Shown here: positions 1 to 11,100 of the stretch, one piece after another
Layout: every line of letters starts with the position of its first letter
Numbering within the stretch: the stretch's first letter is position 1
Source of the DNA: an uncultured Schlesneria sp.
Lineage (GTDB): Bacteria; Planctomycetota; Planctomycetia; Planctomycetales; Planctomycetaceae
DNA length: 47,342 nucleotides
Assembly (NCBI GenBank): GCA_903834925.1
Contig: CAILLA010000203.1
Location: 1-47,342 of the forward strand
Direction of reading: 5' to 3'
Translations under genes and position numbers: made by a program
The notes under the pieces: model-generated
What the model saw: the letters and a program-made list of their open reading frames with translations, nothing else
What the model was told of the DNA's origin: nothing
Database searches by the model: none

Positions 1-22
1 TCGAAAGAAGGCGAACTGACCC

Positions 23-934
23 GTGACCCAAACCTCGCGAAGATTTTTGCCGCCTGAGGCCGTTGCCCGGATCTCACGGCTCGAAATTCTGGCTCGTAAC
101 GTGGTTGAAGGCTTTTTGTCCGGCCTGCACCGAAGTCCGTACTTTGGTCAGTCGGTCGAGTTTGCCCAGCACCGCGAATATGCGCCCGGCGATGACATTC
201 GTCGTATCGACTGGAAGGTCTGGTCCAAAACCGACAAGTACTATATCAAGCAGTACGAAGAAGAAACCAATCTTCGCACGACGCTCTTAGTTGATTTGTC
301 GGAATCGATGCAGTTTGGTTCGGGCAAACTGACAAAGTACGAATATGCCTGCCAGCTTGCCGCAGCGCTTTCCTACATGCTGCTGCGGCAGCAGGACAGC
401 GTGGGGATTACCACGTTTGATTCGGAAATCCGATCGCGGGTTCCGGCGAGCAGCAAACAGAATCATCTGCATGCCATTCTTGCGACGCTTGAACACGATC
501 AACCGGCGAAGAAGACTGATCTGCAGCAGATGCTGGCTCAGGTGGCGGACGAACAGACTCGACGCGGACTGATTGTTGTCATTTCGGATTTATTTGTGGA
601 CCGAGACGGCCTGTTCAAAGGGCTGAAGCTGTTGCGAACGCGCGGTCACGACGTGATGGTGATGCATGTCATGGACGATCAGGAACTCGATTTTAATTAT
701 GCGGGAACGACAAAGTTCGAGGGAATGGAAGAGGCCGGAGATCTGATCTGCGATCCCCGCTCGTTGCGCGACGGATACGTTGAGGCGGTCACGAAGTTTG
801 TCGAAGAACTGAATCGCAACTGTGCCCGACAGATGATCGACTTTCAGACGATCCGAACCAGCCAGCACCTTGACGCGGCCCTTGCATATTATGTGACTCA
901 CCGCGTCGGAATGCGGAAATCGGTCAGGAATTGA
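23..934 (+). CDS. DUF58 domain protein (vWA-like, MoxR-associated family)
   Basis: A 303-residue cytoplasmic protein of the DUF58 family. The family signature (REYAPGDD followed by [11 protein letters not shown]) lies at residues 51-70. It is followed by a vWA-like metal-site motif DLSES at 91-95. Members are usually encoded next to a MoxR AAA+ ATPase and are thought to act with it in assembling or maturing membrane or periplasmic complexes. The start is GTG, preceded by AGAAGG. Two upstream frames close at bases 19 and 26, so an upstream gene, perhaps the MoxR ATPase, may end here, but only a few codons of it are visible. The Bat-type vWA membrane genes that often follow DUF58 are absent; a secreted esterase gene starts 22 bases downstream. 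Family assignment is firm; the function is known only in general terms. Confidence 0.9.
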   Translation: MTQTSRRFLPPEAVARISRLEILARNVVEGFLSGLHRSPYFGQSVEFAQHREYAPGDDIRRIDWKVWSKTDKYYIKQYEEETNLRTTLLVDLSESMQFGSGKLTKYEYACQLAAALSYMLLRQQDSVGITTFDSEIRSRVPASSKQNHLHAILATLEHDQPAKKTDLQQMLAQVADEQTRRGLIVVISDLFVDRDGLFKGLKLLRTRGHDVMVMHVMDDQELDFNYAGTTKFEGMEEAGDLICDPRSLRDGYVEAVTKFVEELNRNCARQMIDFQTIRTSQHLDAALAYYVTHRVGMRKSVRN

Positions 935-956
935 TTGACGTAAACACAGGCGTCTT

Positions 957-3900
957 ATGAACCACAAAAAGCTTGCGGGCCTTCACAGTCAACTGGCCAT
1001 GTTTGGCATTCTGGTGATTCAGTTCGCCGGACTTCAAACGACTCGCGGAGCCGATCCGCCAGCTAAAGCTGCGAAGGTTTATGAGGCTTGGAAGCATTCG
1101 GGCTCGCTCTTCATTCTGACAATGCCTGAGGGTGCAGACTTACCCGCGTCGGCCTCGGTCGAAAATTTCCCGCTGCTCATTCGGCTCAATCAGGATAGTT
1201 TCGATTTTCGCCAGGCTCGACCGAACGGCGAGGATCTTCGGTTTTCGTCGCCCAATGGAGAACCGCTTGCATTTCAAATCGAGGAATGGGATTCGGCCAA
1301 AAGCGTGGCAAGCATCTGGGTTCGAGTTCCGCGAATCCAGGGAAATTCACGGCAAGAGTTAAAAATCTATTGGGGTCAGCCCACAGCCAAAGGCGAATCC
1401 AGCGGAAAAGCCGTGTTCAATGAATCGAATGGATACGTCAGCGTCTGGCACATGAACGATGTCATTCGGGATGAAGTGGGAACGCTTCCCAGTGTCGACA
1501 ATGGTACGACGATGGTTGCTGGGATGGTCGGAAAGGCCAGACACCTGCCCGGTCAAAAAGGGATTTTTGGTGGTGACAAAATCCCGAATTACCCGTCGGG
1601 ATCAAGTTCCCATAGCTCTGAGGCGTGGTTTCGCGCGGCTCGGCCAAACACCACAATTCTCGGCTGGGGGAATGAAGGTGGTGGACGCGGCAGCAAGGTG
1701 CGAATGCAATTGCGTAGCCCTCCGCATGTTCACATTGACAGCGACTTTTCCGACGTGAATGGCGAGGGCGATCTGCCACTTGGAGAATGGATTCACGTCA
1801 TCCATACGTACGACCGAGACGATGGAAAGATCTATATCAATGGCAAGCTGGATGGCGCCGCCAAGCCGCGACTGGATATCAAAAGCCCGTCTCGACTTTG
1901 GATTGGTGGTTGGTACGACAACTATGATTTCGTCGGTGATCTTGATGAGGTCCGAATTTCGCGAGTCGCAAGGTCAGCCGACTGGATCAAGCTCCAATAC
2001 GAAAATCAAAAGCAATATCAGACGGTGGTTGGGACCGTGGTCCAGCCAGGTACCGAATTCTCAGTCAACCCTGCTGAAACCTCCGTCGCTGAGGGGCAGA
2101 GCGTGACTTTTTCCGCCCAAGCGGGTGGTGCGCAAAAGGTTTTCTGGATCATGAATCACGGTGGCCAGGAAACTGTCGTCGCCACAAATCAGTTTTCGTA
2201 CAAGCTGGATGCGGGACGCGTGTCAGGCGACTCGTCATTGGCACTGCAATTCAAGGCGATTTATGCGGATGAAGTGAAATCAAAAGTGATTTCGGTCACG
2301 ATCAAGGAAGCCATCCCCGAGCCACAGTTTGCGTTGAAAGCCCCCGCATCCTGGGACGGACGTCAGACAATTGAAATCGTTCCCGAAATCACAAACCCTG
2401 CTGAAATGAAGGCGAAGCAAGCGGCCGATCTGAAATCGGAATGGTTGGTCGATGGTGTCGCGGTCATTAAACAAGTGGCATCAAACAAACTGATTCTCAA
2501 GCGTGCCCAGAACAGTGGTTCAATGACAGTCTCCGTTGCCATCGACAATGGAGGAAAGAAAGTCAGTGGTTCCACCGTCATCTCAGTGAAAGAGCCACCG
2601 AATGACCTCTGGGTTGAACGAGTGCCCGCAAAAACTGAACAGCCGGAAGACAACCAGTTTTTCGCTCGCAATGACAAGAACGAAGGGACCGTTTACTACT
2701 CGGGAACGCTTGCCTCTGCAGCGGATTCAGTCTTTTTACGAGTTTACGCAGACGGAAAACTTATTCAGACGGTAACGGGTGATGTTTCGTCCGAAAAAGA
2801 GTATTCGATATCGGTAAAGTTGAAGCCGGGTCTGGTCCACTATCAGACGAAATTCGGTTCGAAATCTGGAGATCGCGAGACCGAACTTCACACGGCGAAA
2901 AACCTGATTTGTGGCGACGCTTATCTGATCGATGGTCAATCGAATGCCGAAGCGACGGATGTCGGACCAAAAGATCCTGGGTTCACCAGCGATTGGATTC
3001 GCAGTTACGGCAGCATGGGAGGAGACCCGTCGGGTGGTCGACCGAATCGTTGGGGTAACGCCGTCGTCCGTGATCAGCAAGGCGGGAAAGCTCAGATTGG
3101 TTACTGGGGATTCAAGTTGGCTGAGCAACTTGTCGAAAGCGAAAAAATTCCGATCTGCATCATCAATGGTGCCGTCGGTGGCTCACGCATCGATCAGCAT
3201 CAGCGAAACGACAATGATCCAACAGATGCTTCAACCATCTACGGTCGATCTTTATGGAGAATTCAGCAGGCCAAATTGACCCATGGCATTCGCGCAGTGT
3301 TGTGGCATCAGGGTGAAAATGACCAGGGAGCGGATGGCCCTAGTGGTGGTTTCGGCTGGCAGACGTACAGGCAGCACTTCATCGACATGGCCGCCGACTG
3401 GAAAGAAGATTTTCCCAATATTCAGCATTATTATGTTTTTCAGATCTGGCCGAAGTCCTGTGCGATGGGGATCAAGGGATCTGACAACCAGTTGCGCGAG
3501 ATCCAACGAACGCTTCCAAATTACTTCTCGAATCTGAGTGTCATGTCCACTCTTGGCATCAAGCCTCCCGGCGGTTGCCATTTTCCGGTGGAGGGCTATG
3601 CCGAATTCGCACGGTTGATCGGCCCGCTCGTTGAACGCGATCTTTATGGAAAGAAATATGATCAACCCATTACTGCACCTGATCTGAAGCGAGCATCGTT
3701 CAAGACTTCGAAACATGATGAACTGTTGCTGGAGTTTGATAGCGAAATCGTCTGGTCAGAAAAGTTAACCAGTCAATTCTCGCTCGATGGCGTTGCCGGA
3801 CAGATTCTTACGGGGTCCGTGGAAAACAATCGCCTGACGTTAAAGCTAAATGGGGCCACGAAGGCCAGCAATGTCACCTATCTCGACAGCGCGAATTGGA

Positions 3901-3971
3901 ACCCGGATAATCTGCTTTATGGAAAGAACGGGATCGCGGCGTTGACCTTCTGTGACGTCGCGATCGAGTGA
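957..3971 (+). CDS. Secreted DUF2341/LamG/SGNH sialate O-acetylesterase-like protein
   Basis: A 1004-residue exported protein with a signal peptide ending near residue 31. In order it has a DUF2341-like region (about 50-150), a LamG concanavalin-type lectin fold (about 155-355), Ig/PKD-like beta domains (about 360-640) and a C-terminal SGNH-type acetylesterase domain (about 650-910). The esterase shows the GQSN block at 660-663 with candidate nucleophile Ser662, the WHQGEND block at 783-789, and a late His875 in a CHFP context. The family removes O-acetyl groups from sialic acids or other glycans; the lectin-like front end suggests binding to a polysaccharide. The substrate cannot be read from sequence. 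An AGG lies 6 bases before the ATG. The stop overlaps a possible GTG of the next gene. Confidence 0.86.
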   Translation: MNHKKLAGLHSQLAMFGILVIQFAGLQTTRGADPPAKAAKVYEAWKHSGSLFILTMPEGADLPASASVENFPLLIRLNQDSFDFRQARPNGEDLRFSSPNGEPLAFQIEEWDSAKSVASIWVRVPRIQGNSRQELKIYWGQPTAKGESSGKAVFNESNGYVSVWHMNDVIRDEVGTLPSVDNGTTMVAGMVGKARHLPGQKGIFGGDKIPNYPSGSSSHSSEAWFRAARPNTTILGWGNEGGGRGSKVRMQLRSPPHVHIDSDFSDVNGEGDLPLGEWIHVIHTYDRDDGKIYINGKLDGAAKPRLDIKSPSRLWIGGWYDNYDFVGDLDEVRISRVARSADWIKLQYENQKQYQTVVGTVVQPGTEFSVNPAETSVAEGQSVTFSAQAGGAQKVFWIMNHGGQETVVATNQFSYKLDAGRVSGDSSLALQFKAIYADEVKSKVISVTIKEAIPEPQFALKAPASWDGRQTIEIVPEITNPAEMKAKQAADLKSEWLVDGVAVIKQVASNKLILKRAQNSGSMTVSVAIDNGGKKVSGSTVISVKEPPNDLWVERVPAKTEQPEDNQFFARNDKNEGTVYYSGTLASAADSVFLRVYADGKLIQTVTGDVSSEKEYSISVKLKPGLVHYQTKFGSKSGDRETELHTAKNLICGDAYLIDGQSNAEATDVGPKDPGFTSDWIRSYGSMGGDPSGGRPNRWGNAVVRDQQGGKAQIGYWGFKLAEQLVESEKIPICIINGAVGGSRIDQHQRNDNDPTDASTIYGRSLWRIQQAKLTHGIRAVLWHQGENDQGADGPSGGFGWQTYRQHFIDMAADWKEDFPNIQHYYVFQIWPKSCAMGIKGSDNQLREIQRTLPNYFSNLSVMSTLGIKPPGGCHFPVEGYAEFARLIGPLVERDLYGKKYDQPITAPDLKRASFKTSKHDELLLEFDSEIVWSEKLTSQFSLDGVAGQILTGSVENNRLTLKLNGATKASNVTYLDSANWNPDNLLYGKNGIAALTFCDVAIE

Positions 3972-3985
3972 AGTCGAGACAAGCC

Positions 3986-4651
3986 ATGATTGATCCAAGC
4001 GAAAACCAACATGCTTCAGAAGTCAGAACAACTCGCTCATTAGGTGACCTTGTCGATTCGGGATGGTGGCGAGAATTGCCACGATCGGAATTCGAGGAGA
4101 TTCTTGTTTGTATCAACTCGTGGCGGCAGCGAAAACGTGATGCAGATCGTCTTGATGACCTCAGCAACGCGATGACAAAAATCCAAAGCACCCTAGATCA
4201 ACATCAGCAACCACGAGCGGGACATGAAGCATCTCGCATCAAAAATGTGTCAAACCTTGCTGCGATTGAAACAGAGATCGCGTCGACGGACCCCGAACTT
4301 TTTTTCGATGCGGTTTTTGATCAGCCATCACAGCGACTCGCCGTTTATGGAAGTTTGAAACCCGGTGGTTCGAATGCCGGTCAAATGACGGGCATCGAAG
4401 GTGACTGGCGCGATGGGACGGTTCACGGCGTTATCGAACAGCCTGGGGAATATCTGGAATTCACCTGGGACGTTTCAGCACCGCCGGTTTCAGTCCTGGT
4501 ATTCTCGGCTCCGCGACTGCCCGAGCACTTTGATCGACTCGACGACTTTGAGGGTCCTGATTACGTAAGAACACTGGTTCCCGTCGCCATCGACGGCGTG
4601 ATCCATGTCTGTAACATCTATGAAGGCAAACGACGAAAGAAGACTCATTAG
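3986..4651 (+). CDS. Gamma-glutamylcyclotransferase-like (AIG2/GGCT fold) protein with N-terminal extension
   Basis: About 221 residues. The C-terminal 105 residues resemble the gamma-glutamylcyclotransferase/AIG2 fold: the YGSLKPG phosphate-loop-like motif starts at Tyr121, and the LDDFEGPDYVR segment near the end is typical. Family members cyclise gamma-glutamyl amines or act on related amides. The first 115 residues are charged, have no match I recognise, and include a probable helix. The start is uncertain. A GTG at 3968 overlaps the upstream stop as GTGA and would add six residues; the ATG at 3986 is used here. The overlap suggests translational coupling to the esterase gene, although no shared pathway is obvious. 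The expected catalytic Glu cannot be placed with confidence, so activity is uncertain. Confidence 0.7.
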   Translation: MIDPSENQHASEVRTTRSLGDLVDSGWWRELPRSEFEEILVCINSWRQRKRDADRLDDLSNAMTKIQSTLDQHQQPRAGHEASRIKNVSNLAAIETEIASTDPELFFDAVFDQPSQRLAVYGSLKPGGSNAGQMTGIEGDWRDGTVHGVIEQPGEYLEFTWDVSAPPVSVLVFSAPRLPEHFDRLDDFEGPDYVRTLVPVAIDGVIHVCNIYEGKRRKKTH

Positions 4652-5220
4652 AAGAGTTCCTCAATGACCTGCCCCGTGCTGGCGGGCCTCGTAAATCCGT
4701 CGGGACTGATGCGTGTTTCAGGAGGAATATTCATCGCGTGAAATAACGTGGCGGCAAAGTCTTCGGGCGTCACCTTGTGGTCTTTGACGTAAGCAGCCTG
4801 ACTGTCACTCGATCCATAAATGGTACCCCCACGAACACCTGCACCCGCAAGCATGGCCGAATAACAATGTGGCCAGTGATCTCGCCCAATCGCTGCACTG
4901 CCGCGACTGATGGCGGGCGTTCGACCGAATTCACCGACCAGAACGACCAGAGTGCTTTCTAACAGGCCACTTGACGACAGGTCTTCAAGTAACGCACTGA
5001 CGGCTTCATCACATTTGGGCAATGCCCAACCAAGTCCGTTCCATCCATTCGCGAAAATGTCGATACCCGCATTTCCGTGCATGTCCCAGGTTTCCACGCT
5101 GACAAATTTCTCGCTGGGAGCCAGCCCCGTCCAGGCGACGACATTCACCAATCGCACACCCGCTTCAACCAGCCGTCTGGCAATTGACAAACCGATGCCC
5201 ACGACAAAATTTCGCGGTCC
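4648..5220 (-). pseudogene. DUF1501 protein remnant (C-terminal part only)
   Basis: About 185 codons encode only the C-terminal third of a DUF1501 protein, a family normally of about 420-480 residues. The fragment begins at the conserved ARRLVEAGVR block. It keeps the family's WDMHGN and GEFGRTP segments and the terminal region of the family. Reading back from the first GTG (5202), the frame stays open for only about 14 codons and then meets TAA at 5245-5247. The Tat signal and N-terminal two thirds are missing. No start with a ribosome binding site is visible. It converges with the preceding gene and their ends overlap by four bases. It belongs to a different DUF1501 subgroup from the intact copy at 16.5 kb, so it is probably an old deletion remnant and not a recent duplicate. 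Confidence 0.8.
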
Positions 5221-5331
5221 ATTCTGGATGTTACGGTGTTTGCTTTATAGTGATATCACAAGGTCGAAGGCGGCTTTGATCATCAATTCATTTTCGCCAA
5301 TTATCTCTGTTTTCAACCGGGTAGATTTTCA

Positions 5332-7818
5332 ATGACGCATTTTTCAGAAATCAAGGCGGACGCAATTGCACAACGACGGAACAAGTCCGTTTGCCAGTTG
5401 ATTGCCCCAACTTTGACCATCCTCCTGGTTCTTTCGGAAGTTTTCTCTACACGGTCCAATGCGGCTGACAACGCCCGTGATGATTCGGGCCTCACGGATC
5501 TCACCAAAGCAGTCGTAATTGCTCCCGAGAACCTTTCGAGTCGCGAGAAAAAAGCGGTTTCGATGTTGGTTGACGAAGTCCGTAAACGGACGATGGTGAC
5601 ATGGAGGCAGCGAAGTGATCTCCCGAAACCCCTCGAAACGCCGATGATACTTGTCGGTCCGCGAGCGAAAATTCGACCGTTGTTGGAGTCTATTGAGAAG
5701 TTCGCTGCGCCGACTGTCGAATCTGAACGTTCCGAGGGCTACCAAATTGTTTCGGTCCCGAAGCGACAGTTAATTGCCGTCATTGGGAACGATGAACGAG
5801 GAGTCCTGTTCGGTGTCGGTCGATTGCTGCGTGAGTTGCGAATGAATCGGGGACGGATCGAAATGCCAACCGGCTTCCAGGAAACGTCTGCCCCCGAAAC
5901 CGCGCTGCGCGGTCATCAACTTGGTTATCGACAGAAGACGAATTCCTACGACGCATGGGACATTCACCAATGGGAACAGTATTACCGCGATCTGGCGGTC
6001 TTCGGCACGAACGCCATCGAATTGATCCCACCTCGATCCGATGACGAAGATGACAGCCCGCACTTTCCCGCTCCGCCGATGGAGATGATGGTCGACATGT
6101 CTCGCGTAGCGGATGAGTACGGCCTTGATGTCTGGATCTGGTATCCGGCGATGGATAAGGATTACGCCGACCCGACGACTGTTGAATTTGCTCTTCGCGA
6201 GTGGGAAGAAGTCTACAAGCGGTTACCTCGAATCGACGTGGTTTTTGTGCCGGGCGGTGATCCTGGCCATACGCATCCCCTGCCCCTGATGGCCCTGTTA
6301 GAAAAGCAGGCGGCTCTCCTTCGAAAGTACCACCCCAAGGCGCAGATGTGGATGTCGCCTCAGAGCTTTAACAAAGACTGGGATGACGAGTACTACAAAT
6401 TCATGCAGACTGAACCGAAGTGGCTCGACGGAATTGTGTTCGGCCCGCAAGTTCGCATGGGACTTTACGACGTGCGCAAAGCGATTCCGGCACGGTATCC
6501 GATTCGTGGGTACCCCGATATCACGCACAGTATCAACTGTCAGCATGCGGTCCCCGAATGGGACGTGGCCTATGGAATCACTCAAGCTCGAGAGGTCATT
6601 AATCCTCGTCCCCTGGGGCAGGCCACGATTTTCAAGTACTACCAACCTGCCACGATTGGGTTCATCACTTATTCTGAAGGTTGTAACGACGACGTCAACA
6701 AGTTTGTCTGGAGCGGTTTGGGCTGGAACAGTAAGACCCCTGTCATCGACATTCTGAAGCAATTTAGTCGGTACTTCATCGCTGATCAGTTTACGGACGA
6801 GTTCGCGAAGGGACTGCTTGGGCTCGAACGGAACTGGGTCGGTCCTTTGCTGACAAACGTCGGAGTCGAAACAACTCTTCAACAGTTTCAGACAATGGAA
6901 CGAACTGGCGGGCCGAAGCTGCTGTTGAATTGGCGTTTCCAGCAAGCTCTTTATCGAGCCTATTACGATGCGGATTTGCGAGATCGACTGATTGCGGAAA
7001 CAGCACAGCGGGCTGAAGCGACGGACGTGCTTCGAAGGGCGACTCGAATGGGTTCGCTTGTCGCAATGACGCAGGCAGAATCTGTGCTGGATCAGGCAGA
7101 TTTGCTTCAGGCATCTCCAGAACGACGTAATCGAGTGAACGAACTTGCCGAGGCGCTGTTTCAAAGCATTCGAATGCAATTGAACAGCAAACTGCACGCA
7201 GGGGAATATGGGCGGGGAACATCTCAAGATACGATCGATCGTCCGTTGAACGATCGGCATTGGTTGAAAGGGGAATTTGCCAAAATCAGGCTGCAAGGAA
7301 AAGAAGACGAGCGGCTGAAGTCAATTAACGCTTTGCTCAATCGGACTGACCCAGGTCCTGGTAGCTATTACGACGATCTCGGCGATCCGAACCGGCAACC
7401 GCATCTGGTGCCGAATGTGGTTCCATTCGCTGAGAACCCGGATTTTCGCAAGTCGGTCTTTACGAGTTTCGATTACCGGGCGGATCGCCCTCGCGAATGG
7501 TGGACCAACGTCTTGTGTCTGTATAGCGGGTCACTGAAGATGCATTACGAAGGACTCGATCCAAAGGCTCACTATCGGCTCAAATTTGTCTATTCCTCAG
7601 AACCGTTACGTAAAGTCAAAATCAAGCTGGAGGCAGAAGGGGAGATGATCCACGATTGGATGGTGAAGCCTGATGAGATGACGCCGCTTGAATTTGATAT
7701 TCCGCAAGCAGTCACAGCAGATGGTCTCCTCGACATCCAGTGGACGCGGGAAGTGGGACTCGGTGGAAATGGACGTGGTTGTCAGGTCGCCGAAGTCTGG
7801 TTGCTGAGGCAACCGTAA
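5332..7818 (+). CDS. Secreted glycoside hydrolase-like protein (alpha-glucuronidase/GH20-type N-terminal domain)
   Basis: An 828-residue protein with a late, long signal peptide (hydrophobic core about 23-40, likely cleavage after the Ala-rich SNAA). Residues about 55-175 resemble the alpha/beta domain that precedes the barrel in GH67 and GH20 enzymes. Residues about 180-520 look like a TIM barrel, with a GGDPGHTHP loop and several Trp- and Asp-rich strands. A helical region (about 520-690) and a beta-rich C-terminal domain (about 700-828) follow and may bind carbohydrate. It is probably a periplasmic or surface polysaccharide-degrading enzyme. I cannot assign a CAZy family or name catalytic residues from sequence alone. 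The ATG start fits the signal peptide; the ribosome binding site is weak. It is transcribed divergently from the decayed DUF1501 fragment. Confidence 0.72.
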   Translation: MTHFSEIKADAIAQRRNKSVCQLIAPTLTILLVLSEVFSTRSNAADNARDDSGLTDLTKAVVIAPENLSSREKKAVSMLVDEVRKRTMVTWRQRSDLPKPLETPMILVGPRAKIRPLLESIEKFAAPTVESERSEGYQIVSVPKRQLIAVIGNDERGVLFGVGRLLRELRMNRGRIEMPTGFQETSAPETALRGHQLGYRQKTNSYDAWDIHQWEQYYRDLAVFGTNAIELIPPRSDDEDDSPHFPAPPMEMMVDMSRVADEYGLDVWIWYPAMDKDYADPTTVEFALREWEEVYKRLPRIDVVFVPGGDPGHTHPLPLMALLEKQAALLRKYHPKAQMWMSPQSFNKDWDDEYYKFMQTEPKWLDGIVFGPQVRMGLYDVRKAIPARYPIRGYPDITHSINCQHAVPEWDVAYGITQAREVINPRPLGQATIFKYYQPATIGFITYSEGCNDDVNKFVWSGLGWNSKTPVIDILKQFSRYFIADQFTDEFAKGLLGLERNWVGPLLTNVGVETTLQQFQTMERTGGPKLLLNWRFQQALYRAYYDADLRDRLIAETAQRAEATDVLRRATRMGSLVAMTQAESVLDQADLLQASPERRNRVNELAEALFQSIRMQLNSKLHAGEYGRGTSQDTIDRPLNDRHWLKGEFAKIRLQGKEDERLKSINALLNRTDPGPGSYYDDLGDPNRQPHLVPNVVPFAENPDFRKSVFTSFDYRADRPREWWTNVLCLYSGSLKMHYEGLDPKAHYRLKFVYSSEPLRKVKIKLEAEGEMIHDWMVKPDEMTPLEFDIPQAVTADGLLDIQWTREVGLGGNGRGCQVAEVWLLRQP

Positions 7819-8102
7819 CATTCGCCCGGGGTCGTATCATCGTCCCTTGGCGAGCTTGAATTGGCAAAAACTGAATGTCTAAGAGGAACGCCGCAACACT
7901 TGGTTTCGATGGTCCTGAAGACGTGATATGCTAAACCTCTTATCGTCGTCTTTCTTCAGAACACTCTTAAAATTGATTGAGCTCCTGTTTGCGATAGCTA
8001 ATCTCTGACGGCATCGTTTGATTATTGCGATGATTGGTGCGTTGAGAGAGGTTGGAATGAAAAAGATCCGTATCACTTCGAAGAAGATGGAATGATATAA
8101 CG

Positions 8103-11100
8103 ATGGCTTCTCTCAAACTTCTCCGGTTGGACGGATCAACCGAACTGCGAGAATTGTCTCGGTCGCAGCCTGTGACGATCGGACGCCAGTCATTCAATGA
8201 CATTTGTGTTGCCGAAGCCGAAGTGGCACCAATGCACTGTCGGATCAGTTGGAACAAAACAGGATTCGAGGTCACGGCCGCCACACCCAATGGCGTTGAA
8301 GTCAATGCATCGACCGTGGCTCACATGATGCTGAATTCGGGTGATACGATTCGAATCGGCAGCTTAGATTTGATCTTTCAGGATGAGCCGCCCATCGCGA
8401 AGGAGGATTCTCTCGACTCACAAAGTTCTCGCAAATCGTCGGCCAGGTCGGTTAAACCCGAACCTGCCGACAAGAATGTCGAAGATCTGCCGTTATTCGA
8501 AGGGAAGGTTGTAACCGAGTCGCAGGCCGTGATGGAGGCATTGCAATCGCTGGACGAAGACTTTGAAGACGATTTCACTCCGCTTACACGTAAAACGCCG
8601 AAACAAAAACCGACCGACGGCGGCCTCTTTGGGAGACCGGTCAGACCCGGCGAAGAAGAGGTTATAAAATCTCCGCTCGTTCTCGGTCTGACAGGTGGGG
8701 GACTGGTTCTATTGCTGGTCACCGGAATTTTCTGGCTCCTGATGTCACGCGAGCAATCAAACCGGCTGTATGACCGAGCAGTAGCCGAGTTGAATGACGG
8801 GCAATTCTCGCAGTCGATCACGACATTCGAACAGTTCATTGCGCAATATCCCAAACATGGGTCTCGTCGGCAGGCAGACCGGGGATTGGAAAGGGCTCGA
8901 ATACAGAAAGAGATCTCGGGTACCTCGCCCACGTGGAAACGGGGGTTGGAACGGATGAATGAGCTCATTAAAGCTCATCGAAACGAGTCTGATTTTTCGA
9001 GCCTGCACTCGGCTCTCTTTCAATATGCCGAGCAGATTTCGATGGGTGCCGCAAAGTCGGCAGAAACCAATCGTGACGCAGAACTGCTTGTTGTTTCGAA
9101 GGAAGCTCAAGATTTGCTTGAACGGTATGCCGACCCTTCGGCACCTCCCACCGGGACGATTGGACGAATCAACGAGCAGCGTCGGAAAGCAAACAATGCG
9201 ATCGAGAAACAAACAACTTTCGACGTTGCAATGAAGACCGTTGACTCGGCAATTGCCGAAAAGAAGCCGATGGTGGCTTTGTCTGAGCGTGAACGACTGG
9301 TGAAAAGTTTTCCCGAATTTGTCACGTCGAAACGAGTCAAAGACGCCTTACAGAAATCGCTCGCTCTGGAGCGATCGGTCGTAGCGACCGACGAAACGGA
9401 GTCTCCCGCCGAAGTGAACGACGAACCGCCTCGGTCGAGCGAGCCGATTCTCGGCATCTTGTATTCGCGGTCGCGAACTGAGGATAACTCGCAAGGGCAG
9501 GTGGTATTCGTGACGGCCAAAGATTCGTGTTATGCAATCGACCCGGCCACGGGTGAACTTCTGTGGAAACGCGTGATCGGCGTCCGTCCCCCATTTTTTC
9601 CGATGACAACGACTGGCTCACAACCTTCAGTGCTCATGTTTGACACGCGAGATAATTCACTTCTGGCATGTCAATTGTCGAAAGGGAAACTGATCTGGCG
9701 ACAGCGTCTGAATGCACGAGCCATCGGCAAGCCATTGGTCCACGAAGGGCAAATCTATCTTTCTCTTGAAGGAAACTCGCTGGTCCGTGTCGATTTGGAT
9801 ACGGGCCGAAAGTCTGCCACGGTCAAGTTTTCGCAGAATCTCGCAACAAACCCGGTCCTTTCTCGAGACGGAAACTACATTCTGGTTCCAGGTGAGATGG
9901 CCATGATTTATGCTCTCACGTTGCGAACAACGGCAACTCAGCCTGCTCTATCTGCCGTGGCGACGACTTTTACGGACCATGCAGCAGGCTCGATTACCGC
10001 TTCGCCGTTAATGATGGGCGACTTGTTGCTGCTTTGCGAAAACGACCTTGCCGACAGTGCCCGGTTGCGATTGTGGAATGCAAAAGCCCCGGCCGTGTCA
10101 TTGGTTGAATTGCCTTCGACTCGAATCGTTGGAATCGGGCAGGTTCATGACACGCCGGTACTCCGAGGCAATCAACTGGTGGTCCCATCGTCGGGCGAAC
10201 AATTTGCGGCGTTTGTTGTCACCGACGAGCCAGGACACGAAGGGATTGCTCCCACTGGCCAGTACAAGGCAAACCTGTCCGCGAAACCAAACAAGATTGC
10301 CGGACCGTTATTTGTTGCGATTGGACCTGATAACCAGTTCTGGTCTGCTGGTTCGGCCTTTCGACGGTTCGAGATCAACAGTAACACGATCCGAATGGAC
10401 TCGGTTTCAACCGCACCCGGTATTGCGTCACAACCGTTACAGATTGCGGGAGAACAATTCTGCGTCGGTCGCAAATCGATCTACAGTGACGCAGTCACGT
10501 TTTCAGCGATCGAACGGGAAAAACTGATAAGTCCCTGGCGGTGTATTGTCGGTGACGCACCACTCGAGATGATTTCGTCGCGCGACGGTGGAGTCGTCTG
10601 GATTGGAGAAAGTGGTACCGTTTACACCTTAGGCAAGAATCGATTGGCTCAAGGGGGCTTCGATTCGAAATCTGGAACGGACCTTGAACTCCCTGCAAAT
10701 GTGACAAGTCGGATTCGTGCCAGCACACTCCCTGATCAACGACTCGTCGTGGTCGCTGCCGGTGAGACGATCATGGCTTACCTGATCAATCAAGTGGGCC
10801 AGGTTGTCGACAAATACAAATTGAACGAAATCCCTGAGGCCGATCCGGTCCTGTTGGATGAAGGTCTGGTTTTTCCTTTGCCATCACGCCTCAAGATGGT
10901 GCCGCTTGCTACGGGAAAGAAGGCGGTTCAGGATCTGATGCTTCCCGTTGGAGAAAAGCAAGAACATCGGTGGGCACATTTGATCCGCGTCGACGGACGT
11001 GAATTGATTGCCTGTGATGGTAGTGGCCGACTGACTCGCATCCAGTACCGTTCAGGCGAAGTCCCCCATCTTGCGGAAGTTGCCGAACTGCCGCTCGGCC

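Noticed and set aside
1-26. Tail of an upstream MoxR-like gene
   Set aside because: Two frames close here (bases 19 and 26), but too few codons are visible to identify a gene or choose the frame.
6298-7296. 332-codon minus-strand frame
   Set aside because: It lies wholly inside the glycosidase-like gene, has no recognised domain and an odd Cys/His/Arg-rich composition typical of antisense shadows.
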